Origin: Cryobacterium sp. BB307
Lineage (GTDB): Bacteria > Actinomycetota > Actinomycetes > Actinomycetales > Microbacteriaceae
Reading direction: 5' to 3'
Assembly: GCF_012274275.1 (NCBI RefSeq)
Contig: NZ_JAANZA010000001.1
Location: 1,178,001 to 1,242,000, forward strand
DNA length: 64,000 nucleotides
The notes beneath the pieces were generated by a model. It did not search any database and was not told the origin of the DNA. It was given only the letters and a program-made list of their open reading frames with translations. Made by a program: the position numbers and the translations under genes. Shown one piece after another: positions 43,647 to 52,194 of the stretch. Each line of letters starts with the position of its first letter. The first letter of the stretch is position 1.

Positions 43647-45134
43647 GTGGGCAGGACGCTGGCGGAGAAAGTCTGGGACGACCACCTGGTCGTCAAGGGT
43701 GAAGACGGTTCGCCCGACCTTCTCTACATCGACCTCCACCTCATTCACGAGGTCACCAGCCCGCAGGCGTTCGACGGACTCCGGATGGCCGGCCGCCCGG
43801 TCCGCCGGCCCGACCTCACGATCGCGACCGAGGACCACAACACGCCGACGCTGAACATCGACAAGCCGATCGCCGACCTCACCAGCCGCACCCAGATCGA
43901 GACGCTGCGCCGCAACGCCGAGGAGTTCGGCATCCGTCTGCACTCGCTGGGCGACAAGGAGCAGGGCATTGTGCACGTCGTCGGCCCGCAGTTGGGGCTG
44001 ACCATGCCTGGCATCACCGTCGTCTGCGGCGACAGCCACACTTCGACGCACGGAGCATTCGGGGCGATGGCGTTCGGCATCGGCACGAGCGAGGTCGAGC
44101 ACGTGCTGGCGACCCAGACGCTCCCGCTGAAGCCGTTCAAGACCATGGCCATCACGGTCGAGGGTGAACTGAAGCCCGGCGTGACGGCGAAGGACATCAT
44201 CCTCGCGATCATCGCCAAGATCGGCACCGGCGGCGGCCAGGGCTACGTGCTCGAGTACCGCGGCAGTGCCATCCGCTCGCTCTCCATGGACGGCCGGATG
44301 ACAATCTGCAACATGTCGATCGAAGCCGGTGCGCGCGCGGGAATGATCGCACCGGATGAGACCACCTACGAGTACCTGAAAAGTCGCCCGCACGCGCCTC
44401 AGGGAGCGGACTGGGACGCCGCCGTCGCCTACTGGGAGACGCTGAAGACCGACGATGACGCCGTCTTCGACGCCGAGGTGTACCTCGACGCTGCCGAACT
44501 CGAACCGTTCGTGACCTGGGGCACCAACCCCGGCCAGGGCGTGTCGCTGAATGACCGGGTTCCCGACCCGGCGCTGCTGGACGACCCGAACGAGCGCGCC
44601 AACGCCGAGCGCGCTCTGGAGTACATGGACCTCGCCGCCGGCACCGCGATGAAGGACATCAAGGTCGACGCGGTGTTCATGGGTTCGTGCACGAACAGCC
44701 GCATCGAGGACCTGCGCGCGTTCGCATCCGTTGTGAAGGGCCAGAAGAAGGCCGACGGCGTTCGCGTCATGGTCGTGCCGGGCTCCGCGCGCGTTCGCCT
44801 TGAGGCCGAAGCCGAGGGCCTCGACAAGGTGTTCGAGGAGTTCGGCGCAGAGTGGCGGTTCGCCGGATGCTCGATGTGCCTCGGCATGAACCCCGACCAG
44901 CTGGCGCCGGGGGAACGTTGCGCATCGACCTCCAACCGCAACTTCGAAGGCCGACAGGGCAAGGGCGGGCGCACCCACCTGGTGTCGCCGCTCGTCGCCG
45001 CGGCCACCGCCATCCGGGGAACGTTGTCCGCGCCGTCGGATGTCGTCGCCACAGGCAGCACGCTGCCGCCGGTCATCGAATCGGTCGGTGTTCCGGCCGG
45101 GGCCCAGTCCACCGCAGAGGGGAGCGCACGCTGA
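43647..45134 (+). CDS. leuC: 3-isopropylmalate dehydratase large subunit
   Basis: A 495-aa aconitase-family protein that isomerises 2- to 3-isopropylmalate in leucine synthesis, together with LeuD encoded next. Fe-S ligands are seen in [14 protein letters not shown] and [24 protein letters not shown] and the C-terminal [14 protein letters not shown] are also typical. GTG 43647 ([13 protein letters not shown]) follows AAGGAGG. The 164-bp space before it holds the divergent promoters and a small GC-rich hairpin near 43594-43616. Its stop overlaps the leuD start by one base. Confidence 0.97.
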   Translation: MGRTLAEKVWDDHLVVKGEDGSPDLLYIDLHLIHEVTSPQAFDGLRMAGRPVRRPDLTIATEDHNTPTLNIDKPIADLTSRTQIETLRRNAEEFGIRLHSLGDKEQGIVHVVGPQLGLTMPGITVVCGDSHTSTHGAFGAMAFGIGTSEVEHVLATQTLPLKPFKTMAITVEGELKPGVTAKDIILAIIAKIGTGGGQGYVLEYRGSAIRSLSMDGRMTICNMSIEAGARAGMIAPDETTYEYLKSRPHAPQGADWDAAVAYWETLKTDDDAVFDAEVYLDAAELEPFVTWGTNPGQGVSLNDRVPDPALLDDPNERANAERALEYMDLAAGTAMKDIKVDAVFMGSCTNSRIEDLRAFASVVKGQKKADGVRVMVVPGSARVRLEAEAEGLDKVFEEFGAEWRFAGCSMCLGMNPDQLAPGERCASTSNRNFEGRQGKGGRTHLVSPLVAAATAIRGTLSAPSDVVATGSTLPPVIESVGVPAGAQSTAEGSAR

Positions 45135-45730
45135 TGGAGAAGTTCGAGACCCTCACCGGAGTTGCCGTTCCGCTGAAGCGCTCCAACGTCGATACCGACC
45201 AGATCATCCCGGCGGTGTTCCTGAAGCGCGTCACCAAGACGGGCTTCGACGACGCGCTGTTCCACGCCTGGCGTCAGGACCCCGACTTCGTGCTCAACGA
45301 CCCGGCGTTCCAGAACCCGCGCGTGCTCATCGCCGGCCCGGACTTCGGCACCGGGTCCAGTCGCGAGCACGCCGTCTGGGCGCTGCGCGACTACGGGTTC
45401 GCTGCGGTCTTCTCGCCCCGGTTCGGTGACATCTTCCGCGGCAACTCGGGCAAACAGGGCCTCCTCACCGGGCAGATCAGCCAGGAGGAGACCGAGGAAC
45501 TGTGGGCCATGATCGAAGCCGACCCCGGGATTGGGGCCACGGTCGACCTGGTCGAGCGGACGCTGACGCTGGGAGATCGCTCAGTCGCTTTCGAGATCGA
45601 TGATTACACTAGGTGGCGGTTGCTCGAGGGCCTTGACGACATCGGACTCACGTTGCGCGAGGAGGCGCAGATCACTCGCTTTGAGGATGCCCGAGAATCG
45701 TGGCGACCCACTACTCTTCCCGCACGCTAA
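45134..45730 (+). CDS. leuD: 3-isopropylmalate dehydratase small subunit
   Basis: A 198-aa swivel-domain subunit partnering LeuC. Family signatures: [34 protein letters not shown] and [15 protein letters not shown], the last forming part of the substrate pocket. ATG 45134 overlaps the leuC TGA (ATGA-type junction), so they are translated as a pair. Length is as expected for bacterial LeuD. Confidence 0.97.
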   Translation: MEKFETLTGVAVPLKRSNVDTDQIIPAVFLKRVTKTGFDDALFHAWRQDPDFVLNDPAFQNPRVLIAGPDFGTGSSREHAVWALRDYGFAAVFSPRFGDIFRGNSGKQGLLTGQISQEETEELWAMIEADPGIGATVDLVERTLTLGDRSVAFEIDDYTRWRLLEGLDDIGLTLREEAQITRFEDARESWRPTTLPAR

Positions 45731-45746
45731 CCCTCAAGGTGGTCAC

Positions 45747-47114
45747 ATGGATTCTGCTGTCACGGATGCCCAGAAGGCAGGTGCACGGGTAGGCCTCAAG
45801 GCCGAGAAGCTCACCATCAACGGTGGGAACCCGCTACGCGGGCGTGTCACCGTCCGTGGGGCGAAGAACCTCGCCACCAAGGCGATGGTCGCAGCCCTCC
45901 ACGGCGAGACCCCGAGCGTGCTGAAGGACGTCCCTGACATCAGCGATGTTCAGGTGGTCAGGGGTCTGCTCGAGGTCTACGGTGTCGTCGTCTCGGAGCC
46001 CGCCGCCGGCGAGCTCCGCTTCGACACGAGCAACGTCGAGAAGGCGCACTTCGCCGAGATCGATGCGCATGCGGGCGCGAGCCGCATCCCGATCCTGTTC
46101 TGCGGGCCGCTGCTGCACCGCCTCGGTGAGGCGCGCATCCCGGACCTGGGCGGATGCCGCATCGGCGACCGCCCGATCGACTTCCACCTCGACGCGCTCC
46201 GAGCGTTCGGCGCGGTCGTCGACAAGAGCTACGAGGGCATCCACCTGACCGCCCCGAACGGGTTGCGCGGTGCCGAGATCACGCTGCCCTACCCGAGCGT
46301 CGGCGCCACCGAGCAGGTGCTGCTCACCGGCGTGAAGGCAAAGGGCGTCACCGAGTTGCACAACGCGGCGATCGAGCCCGAGATCATGGACCTCATTGCG
46401 GTCCTGCAGAAGATGGGTGCGATCATCTCGGTCGAGCCCAGCCGCACCATCCTCATCGAGGGCGTCGAGTCGCTGCAGGGCTACAACCACCGCGCACTGT
46501 TCGACCGGAACGAGGCCGCGAGCTGGGCATCCGCAGCGCTTGCAACGCGCGGCGACATCTTCGTCGCGGGTGCACAGCAGTCCCAGCTGATGACCTTCCT
46601 CAATGTGTTCCGCAAGGTAGGTGGGGCCTTCGACATCGAGGAAGACGGCATCCGGTTCTACCACCCCGGTGGCGAACTGAAGCCTGTCACCGTCGAAACC
46701 GACGTGCACCCCGGCTTCATGACCGACTGGCAGCAGCCGCTCATCGTCGCGCTGACCCAGGCGACCGGGACCTCGATCGTGCATGAGACCGTGTACGAGA
46801 ACCGGTTCGGCTTCACTGACGCGCTCAATGAGATGGGCGCGAACATCGTCGTGCACCCCAAGGGCCTGCCCGACCACCCGCGCCGCGTCGCCCGCCGCGA
46901 GTTCGAGCAGGCGGCGGTCATCACCGGGCCGACTCCGTTGCACGGCGCCGACATCACCGTCCCCGACCTGCGCGGCGGCTTCAGCCACCTCATTGCGGCC
47001 CTGGCGGCCGAGGGCACCTCCACCGTCAGCAACATCGGCATCGTCAGCCGAGGCTACGAGCACATCATCGAAAAGTTGGACGCCCTCGGCGCTGATTACT
47101 CCTTCGAAGGCTGA
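45747..47114 (+). CDS. murA: UDP-N-acetylglucosamine 1-carboxyvinyltransferase
   Basis: A 455-aa enzyme transferring enolpyruvate from PEP to UDP-GlcNAc, the first committed step of peptidoglycan synthesis. It begins TINGGNPLRGRVTVRGAKN and has the mobile-loop cysteine in GGCRIGDRPIDFH (Cys137), the residue that also makes the enzyme sensitive to fosfomycin; many actinobacteria have Asp there instead. It closes with DLRGGFSHLIAALAAEG. ATG 45747 is preceded by AAGGTGG. It opens an envelope and lipid gene group (plsC-like, gpsA, ddl). Confidence 0.96.
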   Translation: MDSAVTDAQKAGARVGLKAEKLTINGGNPLRGRVTVRGAKNLATKAMVAALHGETPSVLKDVPDISDVQVVRGLLEVYGVVVSEPAAGELRFDTSNVEKAHFAEIDAHAGASRIPILFCGPLLHRLGEARIPDLGGCRIGDRPIDFHLDALRAFGAVVDKSYEGIHLTAPNGLRGAEITLPYPSVGATEQVLLTGVKAKGVTELHNAAIEPEIMDLIAVLQKMGAIISVEPSRTILIEGVESLQGYNHRALFDRNEAASWASAALATRGDIFVAGAQQSQLMTFLNVFRKVGGAFDIEEDGIRFYHPGGELKPVTVETDVHPGFMTDWQQPLIVALTQATGTSIVHETVYENRFGFTDALNEMGANIVVHPKGLPDHPRRVARREFEQAAVITGPTPLHGADITVPDLRGGFSHLIAALAAEGTSTVSNIGIVSRGYEHIIEKLDALGADYSFEG

Positions 47115-47116
47115 GA

Positions 47117-47875
47117 GTGGCGCCGGGGGAGACAGGGGCGCGTAAGCCCAAGTCGGAGAAAACACCGCTCTATCGGGTGATCGCGTTCTTTGTCGTGCCG
47201 CTCATGAACCTGCTGGCGCGGTACGACATTCAGCACAGCGAGCATCTGCCGGCAAGCGGCCCGGCCGTCGTCTCACCGAACCACTACAGCGAGATCGACC
47301 CGATCGTGATCGGGCTGGCCATGTGGAAACGGGGAAGGACGCCACGCTTCCTCGCGAAGGCGAGCCTGTTCAAGGTGCCGGTGGTGGGCTGGATCCTGCG
47401 CAAGACCGGGCAGATCCCGGTGGAGCGCCGGCAGCGCAACACGAGCGACCCGCTCGCCGCGGCCAACAAGCTCACCGAGAACGGCCTCGCGGTCGTCATC
47501 TACCCGGAGGGCACGCTCACTCGCGACCCGGACCTGTGGCCGATGCGCGGCAAGCATGGGGCGGTCCGGATGGCGCTCGAACACGACGTGCCGCTCATCC
47601 CGGTCGCGCACTGGGGAACCCAGGCGGTACTGCCTCGGTACGGCAAGAGGATCAGCTTCTTCCCGCGCAAGGACATCTCCATCCGGTTCGGCGCGCCCGT
47701 CGACCTGACGCCGTTCAAGGGGCGCCCGCTCGACCATGCGACCTTGAACGCCGCCACAGACAAGCTCATGGACGCGATCGCCGCACTGCTGTCCGAGCTG
47801 CGCGGCGAGCCCGCTCCCGCCGAACGCTGGGACCCGTCAAAGGCCGGCCAGAGCGAGACGGGGCGCTTTGACTAG
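47117..47875 (+). CDS. 1-acyl-sn-glycerol-3-phosphate acyltransferase (PlsC family)
   Basis: A 252-aa acyltransferase with the block I motif NHYSEID (NHxxxxD), the glycerol-phosphate-binding YPEGT, and a hydrophobic helix near the N-terminus (VIAFFVVPLMNLL). It acylates lysophosphatidic acid during phospholipid synthesis at the membrane. It sits between murA and gpsA, and gpsA supplies glycerol-3-phosphate for the same pathway. GTG 47117 lies two bases after the murA stop; its 3' end overlaps gpsA by eight bases. Confidence 0.92.
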   Translation: MAPGETGARKPKSEKTPLYRVIAFFVVPLMNLLARYDIQHSEHLPASGPAVVSPNHYSEIDPIVIGLAMWKRGRTPRFLAKASLFKVPVVGWILRKTGQIPVERRQRNTSDPLAAANKLTENGLAVVIYPEGTLTRDPDLWPMRGKHGAVRMALEHDVPLIPVAHWGTQAVLPRYGKRISFFPRKDISIRFGAPVDLTPFKGRPLDHATLNAATDKLMDAIAALLSELRGEPAPAERWDPSKAGQSETGRFD

Positions 47876-48908
47876 CACGCTGCCGATCCGCATCCCGCAG
47901 CCCGGCAAACGCCGGGTCGCTGTGCTGGGTGCCGGCAGCTGGGGCACGACCTTCGCCAAGGTGCTCGCCGACGGCGGATCGGATGTGGCGCTGTGGGCGC
48001 GGCGGCCGGAGCTTGCGCGGGAGATCGCCGAGTCCAAGCGCAACAGCGACTACCTCCCCGGCGTCAATCTGCCCCGGGATCTGTGGGCGAGCCCGCAGCT
48101 CGATGCCGTGCTCGACGGGGCTGAGATGGTGTTCGTCGCGGTGCCCAGCCAGAGCCTGCGCGAGAACCTGCGCGCGGTGCGGGACATCCTGCCACCGGAT
48201 GCGATCATCGCCAGCCTGATGAAGGGCGTTGAAATGGGCACTGCGCTGCGCATGAGCGAGGTCATCCGCGACGAACTGCGCGCCGAACCCGCCCAGATCG
48301 CAGTGGTCTCCGGCCCGAACCTCGCCCTGGAGATCGCGCGGGAGGAACCGACGGCATCCGTCGTCGCATCCGAGAACCTCGACACCGCCACGCTCGTCGC
48401 GATGACGGCATCCAGTCGCTACCTCCGCTCCTTCGTCAACACCGACGTCATCGGCACCGAGTTCGGCGGCGTGCTGAAGAACCTCATCGCCGTCGCCATC
48501 GGCATCGTCGACGGCGTCGGCTACGGCGAGAACACCAAAGCCTCGATCATCACGCGCGGCCTGGTCGAGATGACGGACTTCGCGGTCGCCTACGGCGCAC
48601 GACCGGAGACACTCGCCGGGCTGGCCGGGCTCGGCGACCTCATCGCGACGTGCGAGTCGCCGCTGTCCCGGAACAACACCGCCGGGCGGCTGCTCGGCCA
48701 GGGCTACTCGTTCACTGACGTCATCAAGCAGATGAACCAGACCGCGGAGGGCCTCGCATCCGTCGCTCCGATCCTGGAGCTGGCGCTCGCGAAGGGCGTC
48801 GAGATGCCGATCGTCTCGCAGGTCGCCGAGGTGCTCGCCGGTACCATGAACCCCCGGGACATCGCCCCGCACCTCACCATTTCGGACGAACCGCAACCGG
48901 AGAACTAG
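47868..48908 (+). CDS. gpsA: NAD(P)-dependent glycerol-3-phosphate dehydrogenase
   Basis: A 346-aa enzyme reducing dihydroxyacetone phosphate to sn-glycerol-3-phosphate. The Rossmann motif is VAVLGAGSWGTTFAKVLADG; the C-terminal domain has the catalytic-lysine region GGVLKNLIAVAIGIVDG and GLAGLGDLIATC. The start is taken as TTG 47868 (MTSTLPIRIPQ), overlapping the acyltransferase gene by eight bases; no better start precedes the Rossmann fold. It is followed four bases later by ddl. Confidence 0.95.
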   Translation: MTSTLPIRIPQPGKRRVAVLGAGSWGTTFAKVLADGGSDVALWARRPELAREIAESKRNSDYLPGVNLPRDLWASPQLDAVLDGAEMVFVAVPSQSLRENLRAVRDILPPDAIIASLMKGVEMGTALRMSEVIRDELRAEPAQIAVVSGPNLALEIAREEPTASVVASENLDTATLVAMTASSRYLRSFVNTDVIGTEFGGVLKNLIAVAIGIVDGVGYGENTKASIITRGLVEMTDFAVAYGARPETLAGLAGLGDLIATCESPLSRNNTAGRLLGQGYSFTDVIKQMNQTAEGLASVAPILELALAKGVEMPIVSQVAEVLAGTMNPRDIAPHLTISDEPQPEN

Positions 48909-48912
48909 GTAA

Positions 48913-50007
48913 GTGACAGACAAGACCACCGTCGTACTCGTTTTCGGCGGCCGCTCCAGCGAGCACGCCATCAGCTGCGCCACCGCGGGCGGGGTGCTCG
49001 CGGCCATCGACCGCGACCGGTACGACGTCATCCCGGTCGGCATCACCACCGACGGCGCGTTCGTGCTCGAGGAGGACGACCCGCAGCGGCTCGCGCTGGG
49101 CGCCGAGTTGCCCACTGTCATCGACAACGGCACCAGGGTGCTGTGGCCTGAGTCCGCGGCGACACGCGAGTTGCGCGTCGTGGAGACGGATGGCTCGGTG
49201 CGGTCGCTCGGCGACATCGACATCGCATTCCCGATCCTGCACGGACGGTTCGGCGAGGACGGCACGATTCAGGGCATGTTCGAGCTGATCGGCCTGCCCT
49301 ACGTCGGAAACGGCGTGCTCGCATCCGCCATCGCCATGGACAAGCACATGACCAAGTCGGTGCTGCAGAGCGCTGGCGTGGAGGTTGCCCCCTGGGTGGC
49401 CGTGACCGAGGCCGACTGGCGCGACGAGAGCGAACTGTGGGGCAGGCGTGCGCGTGGCCTCGCCCTGCCGCTGTTCGTCAAGCCGGCGCGGGCCGGATCG
49501 TCGGTGGGCGTGACCAAGGTCGAGGACTGGGACGACCTGGACGCGGCGCTCGACGTGGCGTTCGCCGAGGACCGCACGGCGATCATCGAGCAGGCGATCG
49601 TCGGTCGGGAGATCGAGTGCGGCGTGCTCAGCGGCCGCGACGGCGGGGCACCCAGGGTGTCGCTGCCCGGCGAGATCCGGCTCACCGGTCGCGAGTTCTA
49701 CGACTTCGACGCGAAGTACCGTGACGCCCCCGGCGTCGAGCTGGTGTGCCCGGTGGAGCTCAACGAGGGTCAGCAGCGTGAGCTCGAGCGGGTCGCGACG
49801 CGCGCGTTTCGGGCGATCGGGGCATCCGGGCTCGCCAGGATCGACTTCTTCCTGACCCCGTCATCGGACCTGATCGTCAACGAGGTGAACACGCTGCCGG
49901 GGTTCACGCCGATCTCGATGTTCCCGAAGTGCTGGATCGCCAGCGGCATCGAGTACCCGGAGCTCATCAGCGAACTGATCGAGCTGGGGTTCGAGACCGT
50001 CCGCTAG
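48913..50007 (+). CDS. ddl: D-alanine--D-alanine ligase
   Basis: A 364-aa ATP-grasp ligase making D-Ala-D-Ala for peptidoglycan. Signatures are VFGGRSSEHAISC at the N-terminus, FPILHGRFGEDGTIQG, LFVKPARAGSSVGV and EVNTLPGFTPISMFPK. The residue pattern is that of a normal D-Ala ligase; I see no reason to propose a D-lactate variant. GTG start. Its last four bases overlap the convergent DUF3515 gene. Confidence 0.96.
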   Translation: MTDKTTVVLVFGGRSSEHAISCATAGGVLAAIDRDRYDVIPVGITTDGAFVLEEDDPQRLALGAELPTVIDNGTRVLWPESAATRELRVVETDGSVRSLGDIDIAFPILHGRFGEDGTIQGMFELIGLPYVGNGVLASAIAMDKHMTKSVLQSAGVEVAPWVAVTEADWRDESELWGRRARGLALPLFVKPARAGSSVGVTKVEDWDDLDAALDVAFAEDRTAIIEQAIVGREIECGVLSGRDGGAPRVSLPGEIRLTGREFYDFDAKYRDAPGVELVCPVELNEGQQRELERVATRAFRAIGASGLARIDFFLTPSSDLIVNEVNTLPGFTPISMFPKCWIASGIEYPELISELIELGFETVR

Positions 50008-50495
50008 TCGGACTGCTCGCCGGGCTCCGGCAGGTCGAGCACCTCGTTCGGGTCGGTGCACGCGCCGGTCGCCTTGATGTTGCCGACCGCGTTCGACAGT
50101 TGGATGAGCGCGTTGGTGCCGGATGCGACGTCGCCGTCGACGATGACCTCGACCGCGGGGTCACGGCCGTAGGTCGTGAAGACGTAAGTCGGCGCGTTGC
50201 TGTCGTCGCGGATCCAGTCGATGCCGTCTAGTTCGACGCACAGTTGCGTCGTCGGGCCGGGAACCGGGACGCCGCAGCGCAGGATGATCGCGGTCGGGTC
50301 ACCCCACGCGCCGGTGGCTTGCGCATCCGTGTAGCGGTACTCGAACTCGTCGATCGCATCCGGCAGGCGCACGATCACCTCGGCGCAGTCCGGGTTCACG
50401 GCATCCGGCGCCGCGTCGAGCGACACGGCCGGGGAACACGCCGTCAGGCCGCCGAGCAGGAGGGCAGCGACCGCGACTGATTTCGACGATCTCAT
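50004..50495 (-). CDS. DUF3515 lipoprotein
   Basis: A 163-aa lipoprotein: MRSSKSVAVAALLLGGLTAC with lipobox LTAC, then a mature domain containing CAEVIVRLPDAIDEF, AIILRCGVPVPGPT and CVELDGIDWI, the pattern of the actinobacterial DUF3515 family, which is always found beside ddl/thiL. Its role in the envelope is unknown. ATG 50495 is chosen because it starts the signal peptide directly; it is divergent from thiL, with 23 bases in between. Confidence 0.9.
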   Translation of the reverse strand: MRSSKSVAVAALLLGGLTACSPAVSLDAAPDAVNPDCAEVIVRLPDAIDEFEYRYTDAQATGAWGDPTAIILRCGVPVPGPTTQLCVELDGIDWIRDDSNAPTYVFTTYGRDPAVEVIVDGDVASGTNALIQLSNAVGNIKATGACTDPNEVLDLPEPGEQSD

Positions 50496-50518
50496 CCTCT
50501 TCAGGCTACCGTGAGTGC

Positions 50519-51496
50519 ATGCAGCGCCAGGACCCGCACGAGACCCTCGGCTCGGTCGGAGAACTGGGCGTGCTGAGCCGGATCTTCCCGCTGCTGCCGT
50601 CGTCTTCGGCCGAGCTGCTTGGCCCAGGCGACGACGCCGCGGTGATCGCTGCACCGGACGGGCGGTACGTCGTCACCACCGACATGATGATCCACGGGCC
50701 GGACTTCCGGCTCGCCTGGTCGACCCCGCATGACCTCGGCTGGAAGGCCGCGGCAACCAACCTCGCCGACGTGGCCGCGATGGGCGCTACGCCGACCGCG
50801 CTCGTCGTCGCGCTCGCCGCACCGGCCGAGACGCCGGTCGAGGTGCTCGAGGGGATCGCCGACGGGCTGCGAGAGGCGTGCCTTGAGCTCGCATCCGGGT
50901 GCGGTGTCGTCGGAGGGGACCTGTCGGTGTCGGACACGCTGACCTTCGCGGTGACCGCATTCGGCGACCTGGAGGGGCGCGACCCCGTGCTCCGCTCGGG
51001 CGCACGGGTCGGCGACCAGGTCGCGGTGTCCGGTCCGCTCGGTGCGTCCGCCGCCGCGCTGAGGCTGCTGTTCGAGCGCGCGGTGGATGAGCACGGGGAA
51101 CCGGATGCCGCGCTCGCCGCCGGCCTGCGGAGCGACACCCCCGCGCAACTGGCCCCACGGCCGCCGATCGGTGACGGCGTGCTTGCGGCGAAGGCAGGCG
51201 CCACAGCGATGCTGGACATCAGCGACGGGCTCGCTATCGACGCCGGGCGCATCGCGCGGGCAAGCGAGGTCGCGCTCGACTTCGCGGCCTCGGAACTCGG
51301 CCCCGACCCGGAGCTCGCGCTCGGCGGGGGAGAGGACCACAGCCTGCTCGCGTGCTTCCCGCCGGATGCGGCGCTGCCCGGCGGATTCCGCCGCATCGGC
51401 ACCGTCGTCGACGGCTCCGGTGTGCTGGTCGATGGGGAACCGCACGACCTCACCGGGTGGGACCCGTTCCGGGGCTGGGACCACTCCCGCGGGTGA
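50519..51496 (+). CDS. thiL: Thiamine-monophosphate kinase
   Basis: A 325-aa enzyme phosphorylating thiamine monophosphate to the diphosphate cofactor. Family motifs: LLGPGDDAAVI, VVTTDMMIHGPDF, ATNLADVAAMGATP, VVGGDLSVSD and MLDISDGLAIDAGRIA. Length matches bacterial ThiL. Its stop codon is inside the left outer arm of the nested palindrome that follows. The gene is divergent from the DUF3515 lipoprotein and convergent with rsmD. Confidence 0.95.
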   Translation: MQRQDPHETLGSVGELGVLSRIFPLLPSSSAELLGPGDDAAVIAAPDGRYVVTTDMMIHGPDFRLAWSTPHDLGWKAAATNLADVAAMGATPTALVVALAAPAETPVEVLEGIADGLREACLELASGCGVVGGDLSVSDTLTFAVTAFGDLEGRDPVLRSGARVGDQVAVSGPLGASAAALRLLFERAVDEHGEPDAALAAGLRSDTPAQLAPRPPIGDGVLAAKAGATAMLDISDGLAIDAGRIARASEVALDFAASELGPDPELALGGGEDHSLLACFPPDAALPGGFRRIGTVVDGSGVLVDGEPHDLTGWDPFRGWDHSRG

Positions 51497-51547
51497 ATTG
51501 TTCACGCGCGGGTGTTGCAACACCCGCGCGCGGAAGGTGCACCCGCG
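51488..51547. repeat. Nested palindrome, dispersed repeat family copy 3
   Basis: Outer arms cgcgggtg / cacccgcg (51488-51495 and 51540-51547) enclose a perfect 26-bp palindrome (51505-51530, centre gtgttgcaacac). It overlaps the thiL stop codon and lies between convergent thiL and rsmD, the same setting as copy 2. Confidence 0.9.
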
Positions 51548-51562
51548 CACGCGGACGCGAGG

Positions 51563-52129
51563 TCAGCCCCTCGCGAGCCAGTACAGCGCGGTGTCGCCGT
51601 AGTCCTTGCGGCGCTCGAGCACCAGGCCATCCGGCAGTCGCGGCTCCGGCGAGCGGGACGAACGCTCGAGCAGCACCGCAGCATCCGGAGCCAGCCGCGC
51701 CGCGAGCGCCTCGAGGTTGTGCCCCAGCTCCACTTCGCCCATCTCGTACGGCGGGTCCATCAGCACGACGTCCCACTCGCGCGCGTCCGAGTTCAGGAAC
51801 GCCTGCACACTCTGCCCGGTGACCTCGATCACCAGCTCATGCCCGGCAGGTGCCGTCCGCTTGACGAGGGCCGCATTCCGCCGACACACCTGCGTCGCAC
51901 CGTGGCTGCGCTCGACGAGGACCACCAGCGCCGCACCCCGGGACGCAGCCTCCAGCCCGAGTGCGCCGGAGCCCGCGTACAGGTCGAGCACGCGCGCCCC
52001 CTCGACGAGGTCACGCGCGTCCAGCGACGAGAAAATCGCTTCCCGCACCCGGTCGCTCGTCGGGCGGGTGCCGTGAACCGGGGTGCCGATCGTCAGCGAA
52101 CCGGCGAACCCGGCGATGATGCGTGTCAC
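51563..52129 (-). CDS. rsmD: 16S rRNA (guanine(966)-N(2))-methyltransferase
   Basis: A 188-aa SAM-dependent methyltransferase. It starts RIIAGFAGSLTIGTP, has the SAM motif VLDLYAGSGALGLEAASRG and the catalytic LMDPPYE (DPPY), which define RsmD. It methylates G966 of 16S rRNA during small-subunit assembly. The GTG start is divergent from recG, about 65 bases away; rsmD, recG and coaD are commonly clustered in actinobacteria. Confidence 0.95.
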   Translation of the reverse strand: MTRIIAGFAGSLTIGTPVHGTRPTSDRVREAIFSSLDARDLVEGARVLDLYAGSGALGLEAASRGAALVVLVERSHGATQVCRRNAALVKRTAPAGHELVIEVTGQSVQAFLNSDAREWDVVLMDPPYEMGEVELGHNLEALAARLAPDAAVLLERSSRSPEPRLPDGLVLERRKDYGDTALYWLARG

Positions 52130-52194
52130 GCCAGTCAGCCTAAACGGGCACCGGATGCCGGTGCTGGCCGCCTGCGGTGGGTAGCGTTGACCCC

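Noticed and set aside
45747-47114. Reading this gene as an AroA (EPSP synthase)
   Set aside because: The GGCRIGDRPIDFH loop cysteine and the GAKN start identify MurA.
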